From Nematostella vectensis (taxonomy: Eukaryota; Cnidaria; Anthozoa; Actiniaria; Edwardsiidae), in the NCBI RefSeq assembly GCF_932526225.1, contig NC_064037.1, forward strand, positions 10,956,203 to 11,020,202: a stretch of 64,000 nucleotides of DNA. The letters are read 5' to 3'. How positions within the stretch are numbered: position 1 is the first letter of the stretch; every line of letters begins with the position of its first letter. The position numbers and the translations under genes were made by a program. The notes beneath the pieces are model-generated. The model did no database searches. It worked only from the letters and a program-made list of their open reading frames with translations, and was not told the DNA's origin. This document shows positions 23,368 to 35,800 of the stretch, in pieces.

Positions 23368-26300
23368 TTATTTCACTGACAGCCAGATGACAACGCCAAT
23401 GATAACAGCGGCAATCACCAGAATCATCAAGAGGCAACACATCTTACGGCGCGATGCTTTCTGGACGAGAACAAAAATGTCAAAAGTGCACAAGGTTAAC
23501 AATTCATCTGGTCCAGCTTGGAAAGAATTGTGTCACCATCTGAGACTTAAGTTAAAAAAGAAGGAATTATTGTAGAAGGGGATATCAATTCTTTTCTGTT
23601 CATTGGCCCTATTTTGTTGGAACAGAAGAACTCCTGCTTCATATTACACTTTGAAATCAGAATCCCTATCTTCCCACCCCCTCTCCCCCAAAAAAGCTTG
23701 AATTGTCCCAACTTGCTTCTGTGATTTAATACAAGAGAAAAAAATCCCTCTGACCAGTTTATTGTTGCACGCGAAAAAAGCAAACAGATGAGAACTTGTT
23801 CCAGTTGTTCAGATACTGTACAATTTTCATTTATGCAGAGATAAAAAGAGGAGGTACTTTTGCAATAAACACTTGATAAAAATGTTTAAATGTAATAAAT
23901 TACTAAGGCCAGAGACCTTTTTTTAGTGAGTCACAGCATTCAGGTGCATTCCCGGAATTGTCCGGGGGGGGGGGGGGGGGGGGGGTGGGGGTGTGCAGTC
24001 ATAGGAATCATATGAAAAAAGCAGAGCATTTGAAGATGCCTTAATAAGAAATGACCCACTTTTTGGCAGTCAAAAGGGGTGCGTGCATGCACCCCCTGTG
24101 GGGGGGGGGGGGGAGGGGGATTGCCATTACTTTTAGGTCACAGGCATGAATCACAGTATAATGATGCTAGTATGCAGCATTGTAACTTTCTGTAAACATT
24201 TCCCTCCCCGTCCCAGATGCTAGAGGAATGAAGATGGCCTTTCTGGATTTTTTACCTGGTAGCCCCTGGCCTTGTCCAATTGAACATTAGCTGTTTCTAC
24301 GTGGACAGCAGCGGTTTCAACATTTGCCTCTATACTGTCTGGAAGAGACAACTTACAGTAATTATCATCATTGTATCATCATTATCATCATCATCACAAT
24401 CTTTACCAAAACCATCATCAACACCATTATTATCTTGATCACTATCATCAATTTTTTTGTTGTAACCATCATTATTTTCATGATTGCCAGCAATGATAGA
24501 AGTAAATATCAGTATAATAATCATCATATTTAACTGTCACCAATAAAATCATCATACTGTAATCATTGCACTTTTGGACTCTACTCTCAAGACAGGACAA
24601 CAATTATAACATCACAGCTAAATCATTAGCTAACACTACTGTCATAAAGTATGAGGAAAACTAACATTAAAGGACTTACCGATTACTTCACCCTGCTCAT
24701 GGATCATGTTTCCGAGGTCACGGAATATCTCATTCACGCCAACAATATCAGCCTGATGACATAATAGAAATAAATGCAATCAATGTTTGCTCTTACAGGA
24801 ATAAACATGTGATCTAATATTTATATTACAATTGTGATTCACTTGTATAATGGTGTGTGGACTAATACCTCAAGTTGTCTGATTGCTCGTTCTCTCTCCT
24901 CAATCAGCTCAAGGTCGATCTCCTGCTCTGATTGCGCTTGGATGCTGCCACCACCACCAGTCCTAGAAATAAAGCATTCGATACTATGTGCACATACCTT
25001 ATTACACTTAATTTTCGCGTTACTTTAATTTCCTAAATTTTGCAATTTTAAAAGATTCACGAAAATAAAGTGACTTGTAAATTAAGTGTCGTGAAAATTA
25101 GGATGCGCGAAAATTAAGTTAGTACACAAGAAGCCTTTAGGGGAATATTGGCCGTTTGATAAGCTTTATGGAAACACCTTGTCTATTCAGTCATTTAATG
25201 TACATACTGTTTAGTATCATAAGGGGTTGAGTTGGACTTGTATTTATAGATTTTTATGAAAATAAATTTAGCCCACGCATCTTTTTGTTACATATAGTTT
25301 CAGTTTTGATGGTTACAGCACATTTTAATTCAAGTTGTTTTGCCTGATTTTATTATCCCAAAATCGAAATCGCAAAAATAAAGTGACCTGTTTTTTTTTA
25401 TGAAAATAGGAAAATTGCGAAAATAAAGTGTTGCGAAATATTGCCATCTCAAAATCACGAAATTTTGACGTCGTGAAAATTAAGGGTAATAAGGTAGCAA
25501 AGGATGACTGACACTTGGGAGGTTTACCTGTCAAAGTCAATCAAGGTCTCGCCTCCATGATAACCACCCATGGGCTGTGAACACAACCAATAAACAAAAA
25601 AAATGAAATAACAATATAGTAAACATGATTTCTTTGGTAAGTTGTCAAAAACAAGACATTAACCTTATGTATTACCATTCAAATATTGATTAATTATAAT
25701 TTCTGCTTTTGGTATAGAAAATCATAGACACACAATCAATTTTTTCTAATTTATGTAAAAGAACATGCTATATTAAAAAAATATCTTAAAAGATCCTTTA
25801 CAAAAAAAAAACACACCAAGTTTCAAGAACTGTCTTTCAGAGTCTTAATACCCATACATATCAGGATTCCCAATGCAGGCCCGTACCCAAGAAGGGGGCA
25901 GGAGGTGCGAATGCACCCCCCGCAACGACCGAAAGTCCACTTTTGGTTGTCAATAGACGTGCCATTTGTAGACAAAACTATAAAGCATAAGCTAGATCAC
26001 TCTGATATGTTGACTATCCATAAGTCAGACTTTTTTTGTAACCAAATCCGACAATAAACGTCCTGTGGAGATACTGCAAAGACATAAAAAACCCTTTTTG
26101 TTTTTTCTGAGTTAGTAAGATTTTTACCAGAGAACTCCCCCTCCCCCCACCCCCCCCCCCCCCCCCCCGAAAAAATTAGGTCCACTTTTGCAGATTTCGC
26201 ACCCCCCCTAAGAAAAATCCTGGGTACGGGCCTGCAATGGGCCACAATGTGACTGAGCTCTCTCTTACTCACACTTGGGGTTATGCCCATTGATGCAGCT

Positions 26301-27565
26301 CTCGCTCTTGAAACACACTCCTTCTCTCTCTCAGCTGCCACCTGGAGACAAATGTGATAACACGGATGTTCTTTGAGCAATACATTTGAAACCTGCTGTA
26401 CAATAACAACAAGAAATTCCTACCCTTTGTATTTTCTGGAAGTTGTTTAGTGATGATGAAAAGTTATTGGTTAACTTTTCAATCTGCATCTTTCTTTGCC
26501 TCTGTGGAAAGTGTAGAAGGTAAATTATTCCATCTTAAATGTCATTTCAAATAATAAATTCAATAAAAGTTCAATATCAATCATAAAAATTCAGATAAAC
26601 TCAATTTCAAAATTTAGATAAACACACTACAATGGCACCTATTTGTGCAAACTGGGTGTACATTGTTGGGTGTTTTCTACCAAGCTCCAGCTAGCCTTGT
26701 AACATAGCATTAAATATTCAAAGCATTTTCAAGGTCCATGCTCAAGTTATCTTACCCGCTCTGAGGGGCTGATACCCTCCAAAAGCATGTTCAGTTGCTT
26801 CAGATAAGAATTGGTTTCTTTTGCAAGCTTCTGTGTTTCTCGTTCACTCTGTTGGCTATCAAAAAAAAAATTATTAGAGTTATTTAGTATATAAAATATA
26901 AAAAATATTAAAATTCCCCTCAAGTCACCTGAATTGAGAGGTGCAATGTAACACCTGACTACCTTAGGGAGGAATATATTGAGTGATAACAATACACATA
27001 CACTTGTGGCAAAGTGGACTTACAGTTTTTTTGTGACATCTTCAGTAGTTCCCACTTTGTCGACCAATCTCTCAATGCGTGACACTATGGTCAAAATAGA
27101 GATTTCTTCTATTAAATACTTCAAGAGCCAGGAATGTAAAGACATGGTTAACAATGACACGTACCATTATTGTTCATCTGCTGTACATTATGGCTAATAC
27201 TGTTACACAGACGTGTGTACTCAGAATTGTCATTCCTTGCAAAACCTGTAGAGAGGATAATCAACTTTATTTATATTATAAATCTTTATATTAGGCCATA
27301 TGATTTGTTGTTTTAGTCTTGCAGTATTGATTTTAATGTGGAAAAGGGCCATTTTTTTGCATGGGCGGGAGGGACTCTTTGATAATACTGTGAATCTACA
27401 GTTCAGTTAGTGGGAGGAGCAGTCGAACTAATGCTAAGCCATCTTTCCTTTTCAAAGGGAGGGCTGGTTTCCTCTATACAAAGTCAGCATATATGGGCGG
27501 GGACACCATAACCAGGGCACACTACCTGATGACGGCCTTGAATTGTTGTATTCTCCGAATGACAT
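23368..27565 (-). CDS. STX12: Syntaxin-7/12 type Qa-SNARE, complete
   Basis: A t-SNARE of endosomal membranes; it pairs with Qb, Qc and R SNAREs to drive fusion of late or recycling endosomes. Eleven exons with consistent phases: 27526-27565, 27165-27245, 27024-27084, 26756-26855, 26424-26501, 26273-26341, 25528-25574, 24869-24962, 24680-24752, 24256-24338, 23368-23460; 819 bp, 272 aa. It begins MSFGEYNNSRPSS. The N-terminal Habc-type helices span about residues 15-150 (SRIERLVDKVGT, ETNSYLKQLN). The SNARE motif begins near 185 (EIDLELIEERERAIRQLE, ADIVGVNEIFRDLGNMIHEQ) with the Qa glutamine in NVQLDKARGYQ downstream. The C-terminal anchor is MCCLLMILVIAAVIIGVVIW. STX7 and STX12 are sister genes; this may be the single ancestral form, so the symbol is approximate. 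Confidence 0.92.
23940..24125. repeat. Dispersed repeat with long G-runs
   Basis: Two runs of more than ten Gs flank GTCATAGGAATCATATGAAAA and AAGAAATGACCCACTTTTTGG, the same text as 18180-18260 in DNA2 intron 1. It lies between the last two syntaxin exons. Confidence 0.65.
24355..24560. repeat. (ATC)n-rich low-complexity tract
   Basis: Imperfect ATCATCATT repeats in the syntaxin intron just after exon 10. Confidence 0.8.
24997..25494. mobile_element. 498-bp MITE with CCTTATTAC ends and TA duplication
   Basis: Left end CCTTATTACACTTAATTTTC, right end GAAAATTAAGGGTAATAAGG, inverted repeats of about 20 bp. TA on both flanks fits a Tc1/mariner-type target. The interior repeats GCGAAAATAAAGTGA-like text. 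A second copy lies at 33138-33590 in TM9SF4. Confidence 0.85.
25876..26234. mobile_element. 359-bp MITE with CAGGCCCGTACCCA ends and 5-bp duplication
   Basis: Left end CAGGCCCGTACCCA, right end TGGGTACGGGCCTG, flanked by CAATG on both sides (25871-25875, 26235-26239). The interior has a long C-run and GTCCACTTTTGGTTGTCAAT. An opposite-orientation copy is at 63247-63590, and a fragment at about 18760-18910 shares TAAAGCATAAGCTAGATCAC-like text. Confidence 0.88.
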
Positions 27566-28290
27566 GGTGCTTCATACAAACGATGTGCAGATTGAATTCA
27601 AGTCTAAATTAGGAAAATGATGTAATGTATTAATCTGTAAACAACATTTAAGTAACATTCCCAATTATCAGTATTTTCTACTAAAAATACCCCTCAAATA
27701 TCAGTTAGTAAGAGCCAGAATATATAGCAAGCGTGTGTTTTTATACATGGTATTGAGTAAAATAGAATCTTAATTATACCTTATAACTTAAATAATACGC
27801 GATGATAGAAATAGACGTGACATATGATGTTTTTAAACTGAGCATGGAAATCAACAATATACGACACGAGCGACAATCATTGCCAAAAATATACTAAAAG
27901 ACTACTAAAAGACTTAAAAATTAAAAAAAGCCAAGTATTATAACAATTTCTGGTTACAAAAAAAGTGTAAGTTAGTACGATAGGGTTGAATTGACTGGTA
28001 CGTTTTCAAATGCCATCATATCATACCAAATTCTTCCCAAAAATCGGCTTCAACGGCCAATAAACTTACGATAACTTTAAACCTCGTCAACAGAGGAATA
28101 AAATTTGCAAAATCTGGCACACACTGAACACTGATAATACTAACTTTTAGAATAGAAATGGCGAAAACTTGCACAGCTTGCTTTTAACTGCAGCTTCTGA
28201 GAATTTCAGCGGTTATACACAACAAATACGTCATCGTGGTTCGATTACGTCATAGAATTTCATGATCGTGGCTCCACTTGGCTAGTACTC
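27566..28290. promoter_or_regulatory. Divergent promoter region of the syntaxin and STMND1-like genes
   Basis: The syntaxin start codon (minus, 27565) and the first exon of the STMND1-like gene (plus, ending 28545) are head to head. The segment is AT-rich on the left and becomes CpG-rich near 28200-28450 (TACGTCATCG, ATTACGTCATAG, GTCGCGTGACGCG). The two TACGTCA sequences resemble CRE/ATF sites. Promoter function is inferred from position. Confidence 0.5.
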
Positions 28291-28545
28291 ATTCTCCAGT
28301 GAGTGATTTATTACCTGTTTGCGTGACAGTGCGTCGCGTGACGCGTATCTGGTTTCTCGCTAACAACGGGTAATCGGAAGTAAACGTTTCTATAGTGATG
28401 TTGTCTTTGATTACGAGCACGTAGCAACAAGCGCGCTCGAGAAATAAAATCGTCGTCGCTTCCACGCACACAGCCACTCGAGTTTCATCGCAAGTGAGAT
28501 CTCGCTTTGGTCCTCTTCTTTGCTGCCGGCTTTCACATTCCAAAG
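28290..28545 (+). other. Probable 5' non-coding exon of the STMND1-like gene
   Basis: Ends with CCAAAG|GTAAAG at 28545; the next exon starts after a TTTTCAG acceptor at 28712. The 5' limit is not visible; CpG-rich context supports a start near here. Confidence 0.45.
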
Positions 28546-28734
28546 GTAAAGATTGAAGGGGGAAACAAACACACCAAAATACAATGCTTTGAGAAAAGAA
28601 TATGAGGTTTATTTAGAGAGGAAAGAAAAAAAAAATTGCACAGGAAGACAAATTCGTGGCGAAAACAGGGAACCCCAAAACTCTAACATTATATATCTTA
28701 TTTCATTTTCAGTTGCAGTACTTAAAGCTTAAAC

Positions 28735-30062
28735 ATGGGTTGTGGATCATCGAAAGCTACGGACATAGTTGTCCCAATGCCCGACAAAGTTAAGTCCAAC
28801 GTGAATAAATGTGATAACGGGATACATTCAGAGAAAGATAAAGACAGCTTGCGTGGGAGCCAGGCAAGCTTGCCTTCCTCGACCTCAGACACCACAAGAT
28901 CCGACAGGGAAACTTCAGCTAAATCCACGAGAACTGAAGACAGTGGCTTAGGTGAACTGGAAGATGAAAATATCATCACTGAGAACTCCGACCCGAAAAA
29001 GATCGAAGCAGTGAAAGCGACCGATAGGCCCGTTACGCCTGGTGAGTTAAATTAAGTACTTAACTTAATTCTATCTAAATCTGATCTTATTATGTTAGAT
29101 CCCAGCATTTCTTTACGTGTTTATCCATTCACTGCACCATTTGCCGTTATCTCAATAACTTGATACATAGAATATTCACCGAGAGCTCAAAAAACACCAG
29201 TAAACAAGGGCGCTAGATTTTAATCCCCTAAGACAACAGCACTCTAACAACTTTGAATGCCCTCGTGGTCAAACTTTGGAGAAATAAATACTGACATTAT
29301 ACACGCTTGTTTCAGAATTAACTCTTGAAGGAACCAAAATCCCAAGAAGACAGAGTCCCAAAGAAAGAAAAGTTTCATTTGCGCAACAACAAGAGGACGT
29401 CCGCAACCGTGTCAACTGTCTTTCACCCTTGGGTGGAGTTATAGAGCGGCCACAGAGTAGAGGAGGTTTAGCCTTCGACGTGATCCTTTGCCCGGAGACC
29501 GGCAACGTGAAAAGAAGACCACAACATCTGAAAAAGTTGGAGAGGAGAGGAAAGAAAACCAAGAGAAGGACAAAGGAGGAAATTGAGAACAAGATGAAGC
29601 TAGCAGAGGAGAGAAGAAAGGTAAGCTTATTCTATAACTTAAGCTTACCTATACTTAAGCTTACTTATACTTAATTTAAATAACATTTTTTGTCCCCAAG
29701 AAATATAAAAGTAAAAACACCACTAAAATGACAATGAAATTGTTTTGAATATTTTGTTTATCTCTCGGATACTGTAACCACAAAGCGTTATTGTACGTGG
29801 GTGTTTGATTTAAATTGAGTTAAGCTTACATAGCAGGTGGTCCTACTAGCAAATGGAATCTCCTATTTGACCCAGGAGGAGGTTTTACTGCGTCATTGAG
29901 AACATTTTCCTAATGAAGAATTCTTTGTATTTTTAGGAACAACAACAAGAGATTATGGAGAAAGCTATCTCATCAAGAAAGGAAAGACAACTAAAAGAGG
30001 CCCAAGCTATGGATGAATTTGCAAGGCGACAAATTGACAACAGTCAAGAAATGGAAAGTTAA
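28735..30062 (+). CDS. STMND1: Stathmin-domain protein with myristoylation-type N terminus, STMND1-like
   Basis: Three coding exons: 28735-29041, 29316-29620, 29937-30062; 738 bp, 245 aa. The start MGCGSSKATD fits N-myristoylation with nearby cysteine palmitoylation, as in vertebrate STMND1, so membrane attachment is likely. A Ser/Thr-rich, probably disordered middle follows. From about residue 150 is the stathmin-like part: a short beta-hairpin-type segment (GLAFDVILCPETGNVKRRP), then LKKLERRGKKTKRRTKEEIE and a long charged helix (KMKLAEERRKEQQQEIMEKA, ERQLKEAQAMDEFARRQI). Stathmin helices bind tubulin dimers; only about one helical repeat is present. The function of STMND1 itself is little known. 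An AATAAA signal follows at 30270. Confidence 0.85.
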
Positions 30063-30269
30063 CAAAATAATCAACAGAATAGAATAATTTATTTTTGAAA
30101 TTGTGTACATATTGATGACAGTCATTTAAATGACTTGAAAGTATTTTCTTTAAACTCAATGAAATGGATCCTTTTTGAAGAGTTTTTGCTACTTGCGAGA
30201 CATAAACTGCTTTAGCTTTTTTTTACATACCCAGTACATATTCTCATCTTTTTAAAAAAAGATGTTGTA

Positions 30270-30275
30270 AATAAA
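30270..30275 (+). terminator. Polyadenylation signal of the STMND1-like gene
   Basis: AATAAA about 210 bp after the stop codon in a T-rich context. Confidence 0.6.
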
Positions 30276-32869
30276 CTTTGCTAAGATTTATATAAGAAAG
30301 GGATCTTTGTGTTCAATATATCATGAACTCAGGGTTGGGAATAAGATAGAGTTGACACTGCTATTTGTATTGGTTCAGGTCACTGCCGGTGTGAAAATCA
30401 TAACAAAATAATGAGAGTGAAATACATTGGTGTATTTATACAAAAAAGTTTTAATAAAATTTTGCAGAACAATAAAATTAGACAAATAGCTATTTACATT
30501 CTTGGTTGCCAATACATATAGGCACCAAAGTTGGGTAATACATTTCCCACTCTCCCCTAATAAATTGGGTGTGTAAGGTATGTAAAAGAGGTCTAGCTTT
30601 TGTTTCTACGAAGGCCATGTCTTGGCTCCCATACAATAGCATTGGGTTTTAGCTTAGTTATATTTTGCACAAATCAACTATATTTTTAAATTTAGGAGAT
30701 TTCAACATAAATCTGGGTATTCTTAGTGTTTAATCCAGCCAGGGGTGGTTCAATTCAATACCAATGGAAGCATGAAGGGAAGCACCAAACATGCCCTAGG
30801 CTAAGGGGCATGATTTACTGGATGGATAGCGTCACACAGGGTACCCCCACAATGACCATTAAAGTTGAATTGTTATACCATATTTCTATACCTATGGACA
30901 TCCCCCCGACTGGAAGGTCTGCTCTCGTGAAGGAAAATTAAGTACCACTTTGAGCTAGGGCAACCTACCTAAGAGAAAATGATCCATTACAGGTAAATGG
31001 GTAAATAAATCCCCCCTGTTCAAAATCCTGGTCTAAAGCTATGGGAATCTCTATGGGAATCTTAGCCTTGTCCCTAGGCTGGCCAGGCTCTGTATGGTTA
31101 TGTCACTGGCGTTTTCTGTCAGCATAAAAAGAGTGTCTGCCATATCGGAAAGTGTGAGTCTGCATGCAAAGCATCATGGGGCTGACAGCAAGGGAGTAGC
31201 CTGGGGACGAGGCTATGTGAAACTAGCAATGTCCAAAAGCTGACCAGTGTCAAAGTACAGTGCAAGTAGGCAACAGGGGATAGGAGGAGTACAAGAGAGG
31301 TGGGCCCTGGCATGCAAGGGTGGGCATACCTGTCAACTCTCTCACATTAGGCGGAAGTCTCAAGATTTTGGACCTCTTCTCCCACTTTGAGCACCAAATC
31401 TTCCGCTTTTTAGCGTTTTTTATCACTTCCAACAAATTATTCTATAGAAAATTGTCATTTTGCTTATTTTCTATTAAAATGTTTGAAACAATAATTCCCT
31501 TGCGTAGCGCAATTTATCTAACACCCTTGTGAGACCTATAAGTGGATTTGTTCATGAGAGCTTTCAATAAGGCAAACGCCTGTTAGGTTAAACCAACCCC
31601 TCCCTCAAAAAATTCTCAAGTCTTGAGATTTTCGGAGGTTGACAGGTATGGGTGGGTAACAGGGTGATGGTAATTGTACTGTTCATTAGAGGCAAAACAC
31701 TTTGTGTTTGTAACCATAACACAAAAATAATCAGTTGGGAAGGACTTTCAAAACAATCATTCATTTGGCTAGTTTTTCAAATGTAACACACTAAAGCACA
31801 TTTCAAAATATGTAGTTTTATTCCCTTGCTTTACCTAGCAAACAGTTGTGTTGCAAATTATGTTGTAATAATAGCTTGTCAAGGCTCGGCTAAACATACA
31901 AACATTTTTGTTATTGCTTTATATACACACGTTTCTGTGTTCAGCCATACAAAACACAGCATCTCTAATGGCTTTCACAACGTCCCCCAATGGTAAAATG
32001 AGATTTTACATTATAATAAAACATTCATGTTGGACATACTTTTGCAGTTTAGGCAACCACAAAGGAAATTTGTGTTTTAAACTTTTATCCAATCAGAACT
32101 TGAAATTTTCATGGATCCAATTTCTTCTCTCTTGTATAATTTACAATGTAATCCCATCATTTTATGAAATTAAGAAAAGAATTGTTAAGGCAACCTCATA
32201 AGAAATGCTTGCACAGGTTTTTTTTTATTATGTTTGAGAAACATGTTTAGCCAAGCCTTTCTTCTCAAGTCTGGTGCTCAAATATATGATATTATTTCAT
32301 GTTGTATCATTATAATAGGGTTATTAAGACAAAGGATACCAGCAGTCGTGTTTGGAACATTTCATACTTTTTTATGTTCTTCTTAGGACTTGACCATGGC
32401 TTCTTGAAACTGAGTAACCCCTAAGGCTAAGTTATGAGAAACAGATAGTCTTTTAGAATAGTCTAAATCTAGGATAAACGAGACAACAACAGAATAACAT
32501 GCTTTACACAAAACAAGTAGCAATGGAACTTTGTACACTGGAACAATGTGGTTTGAAATGATGGATGATTTTTTAAATTCTTTTGTGTCACTGGGTGTGA
32601 TGATGTGTGGAGAAATCTCCCTCCTCGTACTATTAACACTTCTACCTGATCACAGTTGGCTGGCTGGTTAATGATTGATAGCTGTCCATAACTGACAATT
32701 TATCATAAAATTGGCACTTCTCATATTCAAAACGCACTCCTTTCTTTGCTCTGACCAAATTTTGAACCCTTAAGTCACCTTTCCCTAGACTCTGCCCCTG
32801 CATCCAGTGTACTCCTTGCTTCGAGGGAACTTCATTTAAAATCCATCCTCTAACTCTACATTGAGCATT
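30276..32869. other. Spacer between two convergent genes, including the TM9SF4 3' UTR
   Basis: No recognisable exon. It contains the MITE at 31325-31650. For the minus-strand TM9SF4 transcript, a candidate AATAAA (plus TTTATT) lies at 32224-32229, about 640 bp after its stop. Other ORFs here are short and resemble nothing. Confidence 0.5.
31325..31650. mobile_element. 326-bp MITE with CATACCTGTCAAC ends
   Basis: Left end CATACCTGTCAACTCTC, right end GGAGGTTGACAGGTATG, inverted repeats. Both flanks read GGTGGG (31319-31324 and 31651-31656), a 6-bp target duplication. Confidence 0.85.
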
Positions 32870-35800
32870 TTAGTCTATCTTCACAGCAGCGTAGATGTGC
32901 CTTACAAATAAATAAGTTGTGTAGAAGCCAATTGTGCCAGTGAGGAGCCAAAATGTGAACACCATGATTATCGTATATCCAAAGTACATGAGCGCAGGGA
33001 TGAAACCAACAATATTAAGCTGAAAGAAGAAGAATAGTCAAAATAACATTTGTGGGGAATTCCTGTATGTGAGTATTATGAGTATTACTCATCAATATAA
33101 TCATTTTTTCACATTTCACAAAAGGCTGGGCTAACCACCTTATTACACTTTATTTTCGCCTCACTTTAATTTCGAGAGTTTAACGATTTCGAAAAATTAG
33201 CGAAAATAATGTGTCGCAAAAACTGGGATGGCCGAAAGTTAAGTGAATAAACAAAAGCTTTCGGCGAAATTTTAACCGTATAATAAGCTTTATAGAAACA
33301 CCTTGTCCATTTAGTCTGCTAATGTACATATAGTACAGTATGTGGTTGAGAAGGACAATTCTGAACTGTATTTATAGATTTTTGTGGAACTAAATTCAGC
33401 CCCACATATTCATGTTACAGTTTTGTAACTAAAGCACAATTTGATTTCACTTGTTTTGCTTGATTTTATTGTCTCCAAGTCACAAAATCGCGAAAATAAA
33501 GTGACCAGCTTTTTACGAAAATAGCGAATTCGTCAATAAAAGGTGTCACGAAATATCGCTCTCTCAAAATCGCGAAATTCCTAAATTTCCTTTTTTTCAG
33601 TTTCTTCCAATTTGAGTGTTATACAAGAAAGCAGCACCATTATCATTTAACAAATGCATGTGTTTGTTTTTTCAAAAAGAATTGCTTCTATTGCATTTTG
33701 TGTGGGGGATTAACTCTTTAGCCTCAAATGCATATGATTATTTAGCAAAAGATGTCAAGTCTAAGGGGATTTTGTGTATTTTGTTGACAATGATAACGTT
33801 GATGATGATGTTGATGATGACAATGACAATGATGATGGCGATGATGAATAATGTTGATGATTGACAGACTGTTATTGATAGCATAGGCTACTCACCTTTG
33901 TAACAAAGTAAAATATGGCATAGAAAAAGACGTAAATGGCACAAGAACTGGACATGAAAAAGGACCTCCACCACCAGTGATAATCCTGCAAATTACCAAG
34001 ACACTATCATCACAAGGCATAGAAAACCTAGTCATACTCAGAAAAAAAAACTTATTCGTGCATAATCTGCAATAAATGTCAAGTCAAATCCATGCTTAGA
34101 GATCCAGCTTTTTGCAGTCACACTCCGAGGAGTCATTAGAGAAACCTCCGCAAGGACAACAGCGGGGCATCAAGAACAGCTAGTGCGCTCCCGCATATTC
34201 CAAAACGACTGTTGACATGTAGAACATGCAAAGGGAAAATGCCATTCTAGATTTGCTGTTGCAGACCAGAACTGCGTTTTTGAGCAATTCTTGAGTGCAC
34301 ACACAGTTCTTGATGCCACCCCCTTTGCGTAAGGTCCCAATTATGGAGTCTGTACAAAACCAATTCAACACAAGAATGTTTGTCATCACTTAGATCCAGC
34401 AGCACTGGAGTTTGAGTTTGAGTTTTGCAGAACAAATGTAGTGTAAACAATAATCACAATTGTCATCATTCTAACACCATTTTACTGTAGCCATCACTCA
34501 TAATCATACCCCTTCTCTGACCGATAACCACCCCAATTTAAAAAAAAAATAATCATCATCATCATCACCCTTTCCAGCATTTGTTTATGTGTTACTGCAA
34601 AGTTTTGAACTTTCATTTTCTTTACCTCAGAGCACAACTGGAAGTAGACCATCACCATGGAGATTTGAGAGACGCACACAGCAAGGATGACAAATACAAG
34701 GAATAGGAAACCAAACAGGTAATAAAACTGGTTTTCCCAAATTGCCTGGCAAAGGAAATCATGGCAGAGTTGTTAGAAGCTACAGTCTTATATCATAATA
34801 GAGCACAATGGCTCGCAAAACAAGCCCTAACTTCACAAAGTTCTAAAAAACAAATAATATTGTTGGTACTCTTGACAGAGACGTACCAGGAAGGCGATGC
34901 ATTTAAGATGGGTGAGTAATGGTGCTAGTTGGCAGCAACCCAAAAAACTGGGATTAGGGCAATACCCGCAAAAAAACATGTCCTGTTTAACATTAAATGG
35001 ATGTAAATTTTAGAAACTAAAGGGTTTGGGATAAAGCCTCCTCCCTCCCACTGTTGCTGACGAGACCACCAGAGGGTAATGTTTGGAAAAATTAGGACCT
35101 ACAGGCTATATTCTAAGATGCTCATACTTACAGATAGTATAAAGAAAAGCTCAATAAAGACAGCTCCAAATGGCAAAATGCCAGCCATGAGGTTACTGGA
35201 AATAGAAATGAAATATATGTAAGGCTCTTGGAGAAATAGTAAACTATCAAAAGTATTGTTTATTTTTCAAAATACACACAAAGTACCTGTGATATAAAAG
35301 AAACATTTGTGGGAACGATTTTAATATTTCAAATTTCATCTAGAGAAAATGGTGATAATGATGGTAGCAGTACAGATATGGTTGTCACCTTGGAATAAGG
35401 TTCATGTACCACATCTGCTCTGGGACTTGACGAGGAATCTGATTAGTTCTCACGGGGTGTTCATAAGGCTGGTGGAAAAGCATAATACAAAAAAAAAATG
35501 GTTAACAAAAATATTCAAAAACTATTTTCAATGATAATTGAAAAATATGTTATAAGTTCTTTATGGAATTTACAACATTGGATATTAATGTCAAATACCA
35601 CCAATTGCTCATCTAGCCTTGTTTCCCTGGTCATTCCATGGGTTTAAACACCATCACGAATGTTGCCAGGATTTACTAATGGAGAGGGGGGTTGCACAAG
35701 TAGAGATATATGGTGAAAATGTATATGATCTGCTAATTCTTGAATAAGAAAAGACATATTTTTGGTTGCCAAGGGCCACACATTGGTATATGATTTGTTT

